NCBI GenBank assembly: GCA_025210455.1
Contig: JAOARQ010000061.1
Location: 1-64,000 of the forward strand
Direction of reading: 5' to 3'
Length of the DNA stretch: 64,000 bases
From: Pelagimonas sp.
GTDB lineage: Bacteria > Pseudomonadota > Alphaproteobacteria > Rhodobacterales > Rhodobacteraceae
Below, piece after piece: positions 16,636-26,112 of this stretch (positions are counted from its first letter, which is position 1; every line of letters starts with the position of its first letter). Below the pieces are notes generated by a model. That model saw only the letters and a program-made list of their open reading frames with translations. It did not search any database and was not told where the DNA came from. A program made the position numbers and the translations under genes.

Positions 16636-17121
16636 TTATTCCGCGTTGTCGGCGGATTCTGCGTTCAATGCGCCGTAGTTCTGGGCGCCGATCTGGTCGT
16701 GCAGGCCGATCTGGGTTTCCAGAAAGTCGATATGGCCCTGCTCGTCGAGGATCAGTTCTTCGAAGAGGTGCATGGAGGCGTAATCGCCCACATCTGAGCA
16801 GTATTTGCGCGCCTCATTGTAAAGCGCCACAGCTTCCATTTCTGCTTCCAGATCGCAGGTCAGCGTTTCGCGAAGGTTTTCGCCGATGCGCAGCGGATCC
16901 AGTGTTTGCAGATTGGGGTGGCCTTCGAGGAACAGAATGCGGTCGATCAATTTATCCGCATGTTGCATTTCCTCGATGCTTTCTTCGCGCATCTTGCCTG
17001 CCAGTTTGGTGTAACCCCAATCGTTTTGCAGGCGGTAATGCAGCCAGAACTGGCTGACGGCTGTCAGTTCAACCCTGAGCGCCTTGTTGAGATATTCGAT
17101 GACTTTGCTGTCGCCCTTCAT
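16636..17121 (-). CDS. bfr: Bacterioferritin
   Basis: A 161-aa four-helix ferritin with heme, which oxidises Fe(II) and stores it in a 24-mer shell in the cytosol. The ferroxidase ligands E18, E51, H54, E94, E127 and H130 and the heme ligand M52 are all present at the E. coli Bfr numbering. The start [13 protein letters not shown] at 17121 has AGGGG upstream. It overlaps the end of bfd by 53 bp and lies downstream of an Irr-like palindrome inside bfd. A 22-residue tail after the conserved core ([10 protein letters not shown]) is unremarkable. Confidence 0.97.
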   Translation of the reverse strand: MKGDSKVIEYLNKALRVELTAVSQFWLHYRLQNDWGYTKLAGKMREESIEEMQHADKLIDRILFLEGHPNLQTLDPLRIGENLRETLTCDLEAEMEAVALYNEARKYCSDVGDYASMHLFEELILDEQGHIDFLETQIGLHDQIGAQNYGALNAESADNAE

Positions 17122-17371
17122 GGTATGCCCCTTTGGTACGATTGCTATAAGAATCCTCAGGAATTTCATCTTTTAGAGGAATTCTAAAGTTATCATTCCC
17201 GCGCATCTTAGCAACAAACAATTTCATGCAGCCACCACAATCGGGTTTCTTTCCAAGGGCATGGTAGATCTTGCCAGGGGTGATCACGGTCTGGGGGTCA
17301 GAGGCACGCATCCAATCAATAGCGGAATGAATATCGCGGTCGGATATGGACTGACAGGAACAGATGATCAT
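17069..17371 (-). CDS. bfd: Bacterioferritin-associated ferredoxin
   Basis: A 100-aa protein with the Bfd [2Fe-2S] pattern: C4, C6, then C45 and C48 (DCGGC). Bfd docks on bacterioferritin and reduces its core to release iron. Family members are usually 60-90 aa; the extra C terminus here reads through the start of bfr in another frame. It is the first gene of the bfd-bfr unit. Confidence 0.9.
   Translation of the reverse strand: MIICSCQSISDRDIHSAIDWMRASDPQTVITPGKIYHALGKKPDCGGCMKLFVAKMRGNDNFRIPLKDEIPEDSYSNRTKGAYHEGRQQSHRISQQGAQG
17172..17188. promoter_or_regulatory. Irr/ICE-like palindrome inside bfd, upstream of bfr
   Basis: TTTAGA-GGAAT-TCTAAA is a 6+6 bp palindrome with a 5-bp spacer, 51 bp upstream of the bfr start. 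It resembles the iron-control (ICE, Irr) boxes of alphaproteobacteria, which sit at iron-storage genes. It lies within the bfd reading frame, so it could drive or block a bfr-specific transcript. Confidence 0.45.
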
Positions 17372-17545
17372 GACTGGCTCACATTGCTGGACGGCACTTT
17401 TCTGACAGAAAAACTTAGGTAAAGCAATCCTGATAATTTGTGTCAGTTACATGCGCCTCTGCGCCGCAGAAAATAACAGTTTCCCAAGCCACCCCTTACA
17501 GCTATACACGCGCGGGTTTGAAAACATCACCGGAAGGACCGGCTT

Positions 17546-18859
17546 ATGGCAAATGTCGTCGTCGTGGGCGCTCAGTGGGGCGATGAGGGAAAAGGCAAGA
17601 TCGTGGACTGGCTGTCGAGCCGGGCTGATGTGATCTGCCGTTTTCAGGGCGGGCACAATGCGGGCCATACCCTGGTTGTGGATGGTGAGGTCTATAAGCT
17701 GCACGCGCTGCCATCGGGTGTTGTGCGCGGCGGCAAGCTGTCGGTGATCGGCAATGGCGTGGTGCTGGATCCCTGGCATCTGGTGAAAGAGATCGAGTCG
17801 ATCCGGTCGCAAGGCGTTGAGATCACGCCGGAAACCCTGATGATCGCCGAGAACACTCCGCTGATCCTGCCGATTCATGGTGAATTGGATCGCGCCCGCG
17901 AAGAGGCGGCGGCGAAGGGCACCAAGATTGGCACCACCGGGCGCGGCATTGGCCCGTGTTACGAAGATAAGGTTGGCCGACGTGCGGTGCGCGTTGCAGA
18001 TCTGGCGGATGAGGCGACGCTGGAGGCGCGTGTGGATCGGGCGTTGCAGCACCATGATCCGCTGCGAAAAGGTCTGGGAATCGCCCCGGTTGATCGCAAT
18101 GCGCTGGTGGCGCAGTTGAAAGAGATCGCGAAAGAGATCCTGCCCTATGCGGCCCCGGTCTGGAAGGTGCTGAATGAAAAGCGCAAGGCGGGCAAGCGGA
18201 TCCTGTTTGAGGGGGCTCAGGGCGCGTTGCTGGACATTGATTTTGGCACATACCCTTTTGTGACCTCGTCGAATGTGATTGCCGGTCAGGCGGCAACAGG
18301 TGTTGGCATGGGGCCGGGCGCGATTGATTACGTGCTGGGCATCGTCAAGGCCTATACCACCCGTGTGGGCGAAGGCCCGTTTCCGACCGAGCTGCTGCAG
18401 GCGGATGGCACGCCGGATGCGGATGGGCAGCGTCTGGGTGAGCGTGGGCATGAATTTGGCACCACCACCGGGCGTCAGCGCCGCTGTGGCTGGTTCGATG
18501 CGGCTCTGGTGCGCCAGACCTGCGCGACATCCGGTGTGAAAGGCATCTGCCTGACCAAGCTGGACGTGCTGGACGGGTTTGAAACCCTGAAGATCTGCGT
18601 CGGCTATGAGCTGGACGGCAAGCGCCTGGATTACCTGCCGACAGCGGCGGATGAGCAGGCCCGCTGCACCCCGATCTATGAGGAAATGGACGGCTGGAGC
18701 GAAAGCACCGAAGGGGCGCGCAGCTGGGCTGAGCTGCCCGCAGAAGCGATCAAATATGTGCGCCGTGTCGAAGAATTGATCGAATGCCCGGTGGCGCTGC
18801 TGTCGACCTCGCCTGAGCGGGATGATACCATTCTGGTCACTGATCCTTTCGCCGACTAA
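17546..18859 (+). CDS. purA: Adenylosuccinate synthetase
   Basis: The 437-aa enzyme joins IMP and aspartate with GTP in the first committed step to AMP. The GDEGKGK P-loop (residues 12-18), the [11 protein letters not shown] loop and the [11 protein letters not shown] segment are all present, and the length is normal for the family. The stop codon is followed after 9 bp by the DUF2842 gene, with a shared terminator. Confidence 0.98.
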   Translation: MANVVVVGAQWGDEGKGKIVDWLSSRADVICRFQGGHNAGHTLVVDGEVYKLHALPSGVVRGGKLSVIGNGVVLDPWHLVKEIESIRSQGVEITPETLMIAENTPLILPIHGELDRAREEAAAKGTKIGTTGRGIGPCYEDKVGRRAVRVADLADEATLEARVDRALQHHDPLRKGLGIAPVDRNALVAQLKEIAKEILPYAAPVWKVLNEKRKAGKRILFEGAQGALLDIDFGTYPFVTSSNVIAGQAATGVGMGPGAIDYVLGIVKAYTTRVGEGPFPTELLQADGTPDADGQRLGERGHEFGTTTGRQRRCGWFDAALVRQTCATSGVKGICLTKLDVLDGFETLKICVGYELDGKRLDYLPTAADEQARCTPIYEEMDGWSESTEGARSWAELPAEAIKYVRRVEELIECPVALLSTSPERDDTILVTDPFAD

Positions 18860-18868
18860 GGAGATCCC

Positions 18869-19090
18869 ATGGCGCTGAGTTACAAAGCCCGCAGGCGGTT
18901 GTCGCTGGTGATTTTGCTGCTGGGGCTGCCGGCCTATATTGCGGCGGTCTGGTATGTGCTAAGCCTGTTTGAACGCCCGCCGCTGTGGCTGGAATTTCTG
19001 GTCTATGTGGGGCTTGGCGTGGTCTGGGCCTTCCCGTTCAAGTATATCTTTCGCGGGGTTGGTCAGGCTGATCCGGATCAGGGCGAATGA
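18869..19090 (+). CDS. DUF2842 family small membrane protein
   Basis: A 73-aa protein with a basic N terminus and two membrane segments (about 10-32 and 38-60). It fits the DUF2842 family, whose function is unknown. It follows purA closely with AGGAG upstream of its ATG and shares its terminator, so it is co-transcribed with purA. Confidence 0.8.
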   Translation: MALSYKARRRLSLVILLLGLPAYIAAVWYVLSLFERPPLWLEFLVYVGLGVVWAFPFKYIFRGVGQADPDQGE

Positions 19091-19111
19091 TCTGACCTTA
19101 GGGTAGAAAGT

Positions 19112-19140
19112 TAAAAGGCGCCGCTGGGGCGCCTTTTTCT
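19112..19140 (+). terminator. Terminator of purA-DUF2842
   Basis: AAAAGGCGCC-GCTG-GGGCGCCTTTTT forms a strong hairpin with a T run after the stop codon. Confidence 0.85.
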
Positions 19141-19166
19141 TTGGGTTCGACCACCGTATGACTGGG

Positions 19167-21599
19167 TCAGACTGCCGTTTGGCTGGGGCGGAAGCTGTTG
19201 CGGGCTGAGGCGACAAAGCGTCCGCCTTCGGTCTTTTCGATTTTGCCCTCACGCAGGAGCTGGCCGAAGTTGCGCAGCCGGTCTTCGCGGCTGTATTCGA
19301 TGTTTTCCAGTTCAGAGACGGTGCGCATAAGCTGCGGGCGCGAGAACTGTTCGAGACCTTCCACAAAAGACATATAGGCTGCGGCGGCTTCCAGCAGTTC
19401 GGGCAGTTCGGTGGCCCCCATGGAGCGGGCGAATTCGGCGAAACCACCGGGGGCTGCATTGCCTGTGGGCTGGGCGGCTGGTGTGGCGACCTCATTGAGC
19501 GCGGGGCGCGCGGATGTGGCGGCGCGGGCCACGCGGCGCGGGCGCACGGGGGCCACAGGCTGCGCAGGGGTTTCGTCAATGCGGTTTTCCGGCACCAGCT
19601 TGAGCGGGGTTGGTTTGTTTTCCGCCTGTGGGCGTTCGGTGCGGGCTGAGCCGGATTGCGGGCGGCGCGGGCGCACCACATTGGCCAGATCTTCGCGGTA
19701 GGCTTCTGTGCCGTCGGTGGGCACCGCACGCGGCCCGAGCGAGCGCTCGGCCTTGGTGGCCTCAACAGCGGCGCGCAGATGCGCCAAGGCGGTGCGGCGG
19801 CGGTTGCCTTCCGGTTCGTCCATTTCCGTATCAGCCTGCTGCATCAGGCGCGAGGCGTCATGATCTTCGACTGATTTTTCGGTCAGCAGGGCGCGGGCGG
19901 GGCTGGCCAGTTTCACGGCTTTGCGGGCGCTGCTGCGCACCTCATCCGCGATCACATCCTCAAGATCCGGGGCCTCGATCGGGTTGTCCAGACGCAGGGG
20001 CGCGGGATCGGCAGCGGGGGTGTCCACCTCAAAGCCGCCGAGGTTCAGTTCACCTGCGGTGTCAGTCGGAGCGCCATCCAGTTCCGCTTTGACAGCGGCC
20101 AGTTCGCGCGACAGTTCATCCTCGTCTTCGGCAGAGAGGGTGCTTTGCGGCGTGGGGGTTGTGGTGGGCGCAGTCGCGGGGGTGTCTTCGGGAACCTCTT
20201 CGAAGGCACCGGACTGGACCGCCTTTTCGAAATCCACGCGCTTGACCTTGACCACGCGGGCGCGGGTTGGGCCTTTGGCGAGGTCTTTCTTTGGGGCAGG
20301 TGTGGCCACAGCGACAGGTTCTGCAACGGCTGGGGTTTCTGGCTTGGGCTCTGCCGGGGCGTCGGAGGCGGTTTCTGCAACGGGTTCGGGGGTTTCAACC
20401 GGGGCGGATTCGGTGGGGGCGGCCTCTGCCTGAGCGTCATTGTCCCAGGCAGACAGATCCTTGAGCGCGGCATCCAGCGCGGCATCGCTGCTGGTTTCCA
20501 GCGCCTTATCCAGATCGTCGCCATCCAGCGCGGTCAGGTCGGTATCCAGATCCGGGGCATCGGCAGGCGTATCCATGACACCAGCCAGGGTTTCCGACAG
20601 GCTGTTGAGCAGCGCGTCATCATCCTGATCGTTTGTGTTTGTTTCTGAAACTGTGTCTGTTTCAGGGGCTGGCTCTGGCTGCGCCTGCGATGTCTCATTG
20701 TCCTGAACAGGCGCGTCATCCTTGGCCAGCATTGTGGCACCGAGGGCTGCGGCCCCGGCAGCAAGTGCGCCAGTCACAGCAGCAGTGATCGCTGAACCGT
20801 CTTTTTCAGCGGGGTCTGCGGCGTCACTTTGGTCGGGTTCCGGAGTTGCCTCTGGGGTGTCTGCGATTTCGGCAGCCTCAACAGGGGCGTCTTCGGTGAG
20901 ATCACCCAGCAGGGCCTCAAGATCGCTGTCATCGCTGGCCACGGGGGCTGCCACGGGCTGCGGTGCCTCAGCCTCTTCGGGGGCGGTGTTTTCCGGGGTG
21001 TTTTCAGGCAGCTCTTCGGCCAGATCCTGCGGTGGCTGCTCAGAGACAACAGCGCGGATGCGGTCAAGCTTGGCGGTGACATCTTCCTCCGAGGTGGGAG
21101 ACCGCAGAGCAGGCGCGGTCTCCGACCCGGAAATGCGGGGCTCTTCGATCTGGGCAGCTTCCAGATCGGGCACATCCGCGGAAAGGGGGGCAGTCGGGGA
21201 ATCGTCTTGCAGAGCCGGTTCATCCAGACGTTCGGACAGGATGGCCGTGGCTTCGATGGTGTCGTCGTCGGGCAGCAGATCAGAGGCGGGATCAAGCGTA
21301 TCGTCAGAGGCCAGCGCAGCAGAAAGAGCGCCAGCAGAGGTGGCCCCGCCCGCAAGTGCAGCCTGCCCGATGGACAGCTTGCCATCGCCCATGTCGTCTG
21401 TCAGGCGCTGGCGCATCATTTCGGTGGCAAGTTCAGGATCGAACTGCGGCGGTTCGGCGCCAAAGAAGCGGTCTTCGCCAACAACGCCCCGGAAGAACTG
21501 TGTGGTTTCCTTGACAACCGCCAGCGGATCTTCGAACCCCTCTGCGGTGCACGAGAAGGTGCCGTAGGATACGGTCAGGATTTTACTTGAACTCACCAT
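19167..21599 (-). CDS. Very acidic, Ala/Pro-rich 810-aa protein of unknown function
   Basis: The N-terminal 70 residues (SSKILTVSYGTFSCTAEGF, then FFGAEPPQFDPE) and the C-terminal 90 residues (PELLEAAAAYMSFVEGLEQFSR, a winged-helix-like block ending EKTEGGRFV) look folded. I recall this pair of end domains in other Rhodobacteraceae proteins of unknown role. About 600 residues between them are low-complexity Ala/Pro/Glu/Asp with short hydrophobic Ala-rich stretches near 75-95 and 275-290. No signal peptide is seen. The minus-strand gene is opposite several long false reading frames caused by its composition. Promoter region is shared with the divergent kinase gene. Confidence 0.85.
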   Translation of the reverse strand: MVSSSKILTVSYGTFSCTAEGFEDPLAVVKETTQFFRGVVGEDRFFGAEPPQFDPELATEMMRQRLTDDMGDGKLSIGQAALAGGATSAGALSAALASDDTLDPASDLLPDDDTIEATAILSERLDEPALQDDSPTAPLSADVPDLEAAQIEEPRISGSETAPALRSPTSEEDVTAKLDRIRAVVSEQPPQDLAEELPENTPENTAPEEAEAPQPVAAPVASDDSDLEALLGDLTEDAPVEAAEIADTPEATPEPDQSDAADPAEKDGSAITAAVTGALAAGAAALGATMLAKDDAPVQDNETSQAQPEPAPETDTVSETNTNDQDDDALLNSLSETLAGVMDTPADAPDLDTDLTALDGDDLDKALETSSDAALDAALKDLSAWDNDAQAEAAPTESAPVETPEPVAETASDAPAEPKPETPAVAEPVAVATPAPKKDLAKGPTRARVVKVKRVDFEKAVQSGAFEEVPEDTPATAPTTTPTPQSTLSAEDEDELSRELAAVKAELDGAPTDTAGELNLGGFEVDTPAADPAPLRLDNPIEAPDLEDVIADEVRSSARKAVKLASPARALLTEKSVEDHDASRLMQQADTEMDEPEGNRRRTALAHLRAAVEATKAERSLGPRAVPTDGTEAYREDLANVVRPRRPQSGSARTERPQAENKPTPLKLVPENRIDETPAQPVAPVRPRRVARAATSARPALNEVATPAAQPTGNAAPGGFAEFARSMGATELPELLEAAAAYMSFVEGLEQFSRPQLMRTVSELENIEYSREDRLRNFGQLLREGKIEKTEGGRFVASARNSFRPSQTAV

Positions 21600-21731
21600 G
21601 CGCTGCTCACTTTCATTCGCTCTGCAACAGAGTGTTTACTATGACGACCGGGACGAAAGCTGATCGAAACTGTGCCTTTGTCCGTATCATTTTGTGACTT
21701 GTTTGTGGTCACTGTGGTAAAAGGCCATTAA

Positions 21732-22424
21732 ATGGCCATGAATGCTAAAATTGTTCACACAACGGATCCGGTCCTTCTGATCGGCGGGGGCGATTGCCCT
21801 GATATGGTGTTGCACGCGGCTTTGGAAAAGGCCCGTTGCGTGGTGGCGGCGGATGGCGGCGCACGCAGGGCCCTGCGGTTGGGGCGTGTTCCCGATGCAA
21901 TCATCGGAGATATGGATTCACTGCGGCCTGATGAAATTGCCGCGCTGCCCGAAGGGGTTTTGCACCCCATTGCCGAGCAGGATAGCACAGATTTCGACAA
22001 ATGCTTGCGAAATATCCAGACGCCTCTGGTGCTGGGCTATGGCTTTCTCGGGGCGCGGCTGGATCATGAACTGGCGGTGTTGAATGTGCTGGTGCGCCGG
22101 GCGCAATCCAACTGTGTACTGGTGGGGGAGCAGGATCTGGTGCTGCTGGCTCCGCCTGAGATCACGCTGGATCTGCCCATAGGCGAACGGCTGTCGCTGT
22201 TTCCCATGCGCGAAGTGACCGGGCGGTCGCAGGGGCTGCGCTGGGCGATTGATGGGTTGCAGTTTGCGCCCTGGGGGCAAAGTGGCACCTCAAACGAGGT
22301 GAGCGGGCCGGTCACGTTGCAGTTTGACGCGCCGGGGATGTTGCTGATGCTGCCGGTGGGGTATCTTGAGCAGGTTACTCAGGCGATGCTGCGCGCTTCT
22401 GCGTGGCATGTTCGCGCTGAATAA
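21732..22424 (+). CDS. Thiamine pyrophosphokinase (thiamine diphosphokinase)
   Basis: A 230-aa enzyme converting thiamine and ATP to thiamine diphosphate and AMP. The family signatures are present: CVVAADGGARRAL, then IIGDMDSL, then EQDSTDFDKCL. The ATG at 21732 follows AAAGG; an in-frame ATG lies 6 bp later. The last 50 bp overlap the convergent DMT carrier gene. No TPP riboswitch is visible upstream. Confidence 0.92.
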   Translation: MAMNAKIVHTTDPVLLIGGGDCPDMVLHAALEKARCVVAADGGARRALRLGRVPDAIIGDMDSLRPDEIAALPEGVLHPIAEQDSTDFDKCLRNIQTPLVLGYGFLGARLDHELAVLNVLVRRAQSNCVLVGEQDLVLLAPPEITLDLPIGERLSLFPMREVTGRSQGLRWAIDGLQFAPWGQSGTSNEVSGPVTLQFDAPGMLLMLPVGYLEQVTQAMLRASAWHVRAE

Positions 22425-23280
22425 CATATAGGCCCGATGCGATGGTGATGGCGATGCCAAGGCTGGCCAGCGGGCCGGGCAGGTCGTTGAACACCAAGTA
22501 TCCCACCAGCGTGGCGATGGGAATCTCAAGATATTGCATCGGCGCAAGCGTCGAAGCCGGGGCGTATTTCAGCGCCCAGGCCATCAGCAGATGCCCCAAT
22601 GTGCCCGCGATCCCCATGCCGATAACCATCAGCCAGAGCCCCTGTCCAATCGGGGCCCAGGTGAAACTGGGGCCGGGCAGAAACAGGCTGGCGGGAATCA
22701 GCACCGTCAGGCCGATCAATGCAGACACTGCCTGTCCGCCGATGGGGTCCACTGTCGAACCAATCTGGCGGCTGACCAGCATATAGGCGGCAAAGACAAA
22801 GGCCACGCCCAGCGGAAACAGCGCGGGCCAGCCCACATCCTGAAAGGCAGGCTGGATCACCAGCAATGTGCCGACAAAGCCCACGGCACAGGCGATCAGA
22901 CGCCGCCAGCCAACCTCTTCGTGCAGGATGAAATGCCCCAGCAGCAGCATGATAAAGGGCATGACAAAGGCAATGGCCACCGCATCGGCGATCGGCAGAT
23001 AAAGCAGCGCCGTAACCATCAGCGCGATGCCTGTAATATGCAGCATGGCCCGGATGGCGACAAAGATCAGGTCGATGCGGCGCATTCTGAAGGGTTTGCC
23101 CAAAATCAGGCAGACCGGGATCAGCAGCCCCGCCTGAAACAGAAACCGCAGTGTGACCATCTGACCAACAGAAAGATGCGGCCCAAGCAGCTTGGCCAGC
23201 GCATCGGCCATCGGGATCAGCAGGCAGAAGGCCAGCATCAGGGTAATCCCCAGCAGGGGTTTGTCTTGGCTTTGTGTCAT
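22375..23280 (-). CDS. EamA/DMT-superfamily permease (copy 1)
   Basis: A 301-aa inner-membrane protein with ten predicted helices in two EamA repeats; the Pro/Gly-rich APMQYLEIPIATLVGYLVF block of the second repeat is typical. Such carriers export or import small metabolites; substrate unknown. Its end overlaps the convergent kinase gene by 50 bp. A paralogue lies 51 bp upstream on the same strand. Confidence 0.88.
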   Translation of the reverse strand: MTQSQDKPLLGITLMLAFCLLIPMADALAKLLGPHLSVGQMVTLRFLFQAGLLIPVCLILGKPFRMRRIDLIFVAIRAMLHITGIALMVTALLYLPIADAVAIAFVMPFIMLLLGHFILHEEVGWRRLIACAVGFVGTLLVIQPAFQDVGWPALFPLGVAFVFAAYMLVSRQIGSTVDPIGGQAVSALIGLTVLIPASLFLPGPSFTWAPIGQGLWLMVIGMGIAGTLGHLLMAWALKYAPASTLAPMQYLEIPIATLVGYLVFNDLPGPLASLGIAITIASGLYVIQREHATQKRAASPE

Positions 23281-23331
23281 GCGGGCACGCTATGTCGGGG
23301 GCGGGGGAAGGTCCAGACGTGCTGGGCAAGT

Positions 23332-24255
23332 TTAGGCTGGGGGCAGGGGGGCTTTGGCACGCAGTTCGGCCTGACGTTCGCGCCAGAAGATATACAGCCC
23401 CGATCCCACGATGATGGCAATGCCCAGCCATGTCAGCCCGGTGGGGAAATCCCCAAAGAAGGCATAGCCAACCGCTGTGGCACCGATGATCTCAAAGTAT
23501 TGCAGGGGGGCGATGGTGCCTGCCGGGGCAAACCGCAAAGAGAAGGTCAGCAGGATATGCGAGATGGTGGCAAAGACACCCACACCCAGCAGGGTCCAGA
23601 CTGCGGTGGGGCTGGGCCAGACCGGATCCAGCGCCGGGATGCCGCGGCCCTGAAACAGGATCAGCAGCGGCAGCAGGATCAGTGACGCCGCAAGCGCGGT
23701 ATGGGCCTGCAGGGTCAGGGGGGCTACGCGCTGAGACATGGCGCGGGTCAGCAGCATATAGATCGCAAACAAAAAGGCGGTGCCCAGCGGCAGCGCGGCC
23801 ACCAGCCCCAGATCGGCAAAGCTGGGGCGGATCACCAGCAGCGCGCCGCCAAACCCCACCACGGACGCCGCCATGCGCCGCCAGCCAATGGGTTCTTTCA
23901 GAAACACAGCGCCCATCAGCGTCAGGATAAAGGGTTCGACAAAGAAAATCGCGATGGCGTCGGCGATGGGCATAAAGCGGATGGCGTTGAAAAAGCACAG
24001 AGTGGCCAGCAGCAGCGCCAGTGCGCGCAGCATGTGCTGGCCCATGTCGCGCCAGTGCATCCCCAGCGCGGCCCCGCTAAGCAGCAGCACCGGATAAAGC
24101 GCCAGCACCTGAAAGATAAACCGCGCCGCCACGATCTGCGCCACGGGAACTTCGGCCGGGGTCAGCTTGGCCAGGCCGTCCATCACCGGGGCCACGGCGC
24201 AAAAGCCCAGCATGAAAAGAATGCCAAGGGTGGTTGTACTGCTGTTTGGGGTCAT
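23332..24255 (-). CDS. EamA/DMT-superfamily permease (copy 2)
   Basis: A 307-aa ten-helix carrier with the same layout as the downstream copy, including the APLQYFEIIGATAVGYAFF block and a matching first repeat (RFMPIADAIAIFFVEPFILTL against LYLPIADAVAIAFVMPFIMLL). The pair is a diverged tandem duplication and probably one operon. Substrate unknown. Confidence 0.88.
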   Translation of the reverse strand: MTPNSSTTTLGILFMLGFCAVAPVMDGLAKLTPAEVPVAQIVAARFIFQVLALYPVLLLSGAALGMHWRDMGQHMLRALALLLATLCFFNAIRFMPIADAIAIFFVEPFILTLMGAVFLKEPIGWRRMAASVVGFGGALLVIRPSFADLGLVAALPLGTAFLFAIYMLLTRAMSQRVAPLTLQAHTALAASLILLPLLILFQGRGIPALDPVWPSPTAVWTLLGVGVFATISHILLTFSLRFAPAGTIAPLQYFEIIGATAVGYAFFGDFPTGLTWLGIAIIVGSGLYIFWRERQAELRAKAPLPPA

Positions 24256-24334
24256 TGGGGCCTCGCTGCGCTGAGGCTTTGGTAGCGCTGCGGATCTGAT
24301 TTTCTATCCCATTACCGACAAATGCATCCTGACC

Positions 24335-25264
24335 TCAGGGCAGCAAGGTCAGCCAGATCCAGACCGTCAGAACAGAAAGCGCGGTTGCGATCAGCACCCC
24401 CGATGCTGCGACCCGGCGGGCGCGCCCGTACATATTTGCAAAGACATAGCTGTTGATCCCCGGCGCCATGGCCGCAGTCAGCACAACAGATCGAAAGGCT
24501 TCGGTGGTGATGCCGCTGAGGGTGCCGAGGGTCCAGGCGATGGAAGGGTGCAGGATCAGCGAGACCCCGCAGATCAGCGCAATGATGCGCCCATCGCCCT
24601 GCGGGCGATAGCGATAGAGCACGCCGCCCATGCCAAAAAGCGCGACGGGCAGCCCGGTGCGCACAATCATATCTACCGCGTCATCCACCGGGCGCGGCAG
24701 CGAGAGGTCAAACAGATTGGTAAAGGCCCCTGCCAGAATGCCAATCACCAGCGCATTGCGGAACATGGCGCGCAGCACCTTGCCGGGCACGGCGCGGGCA
24801 GGGGTGCCTTTGGCGCGGGCGATCTCCATCGCGGTGATGCCCAGCCCATAGCAAAAGGGCGAATGCAGGGCGACGATCAGGAAGTTGGCCTGCAGCGCGT
24901 CGGTGCCATAGGCGCGTTCCGTGACCGCAAGGCCAATCATCACCGAATTGGCGAAGAGGCAGCAAAAGCCAATGACAACCGAGTCTTCCCAATCGCGGTG
25001 AAACAGATGACGCGCCGACAGCAGCCCGACGGTGAACCCCGTGGCCGATCCGGTGTAAAAGCTGATCAGTACCCAGGGGTCAAACTGGCCTTGCAGCGAC
25101 AGGGTCGAGATGGCTTTGAACAGCAGCACCGGGATGGCGATGGTCTGGGTGTAGCTCATCAGCCCGTCGATGGTGCCCTCTGAGATCACCCCGCGCCAGA
25201 CCGTCAGATAGCCCGCGCCAATTACCAGAAAAACAGGCAGGATGACGTCGAGAAGGGCTTGCAT
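24335..25264 (-). CDS. AEC-family transporter (auxin efflux carrier type)
   Basis: A 309-aa membrane protein with about ten helices, the N-terminal VILPVFLVIGAGYL and a C-terminal MAPGINSYVFANMY block typical of bacterial AEC permeases, which move organic acids such as malate. Substrate unknown. It is separated by 79 bp from the DMT genes and follows the MBL/TatD unit on the same strand. Confidence 0.88.
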   Translation of the reverse strand: MQALLDVILPVFLVIGAGYLTVWRGVISEGTIDGLMSYTQTIAIPVLLFKAISTLSLQGQFDPWVLISFYTGSATGFTVGLLSARHLFHRDWEDSVVIGFCCLFANSVMIGLAVTERAYGTDALQANFLIVALHSPFCYGLGITAMEIARAKGTPARAVPGKVLRAMFRNALVIGILAGAFTNLFDLSLPRPVDDAVDMIVRTGLPVALFGMGGVLYRYRPQGDGRIIALICGVSLILHPSIAWTLGTLSGITTEAFRSVVLTAAMAPGINSYVFANMYGRARRVAASGVLIATALSVLTVWIWLTLLP

Positions 25265-25311
25265 CGGATCGGGGCCTTGGGCGCGGAAAGGGGCGGGAGA
25301 CGCGGGGGCGA

Positions 25312-26112
25312 CTAGACCGGATAGGTAATGGTCATGCCGTCATAGGCGGGGGTGATGTGATTGGGGGTCTCGGCCTCGACAGTGGCGTAATCAAGATCAA
25401 TGTGCATGTTGGTCAGCACGGCGCGCTTTGGGGCGGTGCGGGCGATCCATTCCAGCGCCAGATCCAGATGGGCGTGGGTCGGGTGCGGTGTGCGGCGCAG
25501 GGCGTCAACGATAAAGCAATCGAGATTTTCCAGATGCGGCCAGACATCATCAGGGATTTTGGCCACATCCGGCAGATAGGCCAGATCCCCCACCCGGAAG
25601 CCAAGCGCATCAATCGAGCCATGGTTAACGGTAAACGGCGTCAGGGTGATATCGCCGCCCGCGCCGGAAATGGTAAAGGGCCCGTCGATGGTGTGCAGGT
25701 TCAGGATTGGCGGATAGGGCGAGCCTTCTGGCTGCACAAAGGCATAGCCAAAGCGTGACAGCAGATCATTCTGCGTATGGCCATCAGCCCAGACGTTCAG
25801 CCGCTCACGGGTGTTAAAGACGATCTGGCGCAGGTCATCCAGCCCATGCACGTGATCGGCATGGGAATGGGTCCAGGCGACGGCATCCACACGGTCGATT
25901 TCCGCATCCACCAGCTGCGCCTGCATATCGGGGCCGGTGTCGATCAGAACTCGGGTTGTGCCATCCGGCGTTTCGCGTTCAATCAGCAGGGAACAGCGGC
26001 GGCGGCGGTTGCGGGGATTTTCGGGGTCACAATCGCCCCAGACATTGCCGATCCGCGGCACGCCGCCCGACGATCCGCAGCCCAGAATGGTGAAACGCAG
26101 CTGTGATGTCAT
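25312..26112 (-). CDS. MBL-fold metallo-hydrolase (PhnP-like)
   Basis: A 266-aa metallo-beta-lactamase fold protein with the metal motif THSHADHVHGLDD (HxHxDH) and the opening TILGCGSSGGVPRIG, as in PhnP-type cyclic phosphodiesterases. The substrate is unknown, and no phn genes are nearby. Its ATG overlaps the tatD stop codon by 4 bp, so it is translationally coupled to tatD. Confidence 0.88.
   Translation of the reverse strand: MTSQLRFTILGCGSSGGVPRIGNVWGDCDPENPRNRRRRCSLLIERETPDGTTRVLIDTGPDMQAQLVDAEIDRVDAVAWTHSHADHVHGLDDLRQIVFNTRERLNVWADGHTQNDLLSRFGYAFVQPEGSPYPPILNLHTIDGPFTISGAGGDITLTPFTVNHGSIDALGFRVGDLAYLPDVAKIPDDVWPHLENLDCFIVDALRRTPHPTHAHLDLALEWIARTAPKRAVLTNMHIDLDYATVEAETPNHITPAYDGMTITYPV

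Noticed and set aside
19400-21590. Several long plus-strand open frames opposite the acidic 810-aa gene
   Set aside because: The Ala/Pro/Glu codon content keeps the other frames free of stops. The Gly/Ser/Arg-rich translations have no motifs.
21600-21731. TPP riboswitch upstream of the thiamine pyrophosphokinase gene
   Set aside because: The conserved CUGAGA and ACCUGA elements are absent in this 132-bp spacer.
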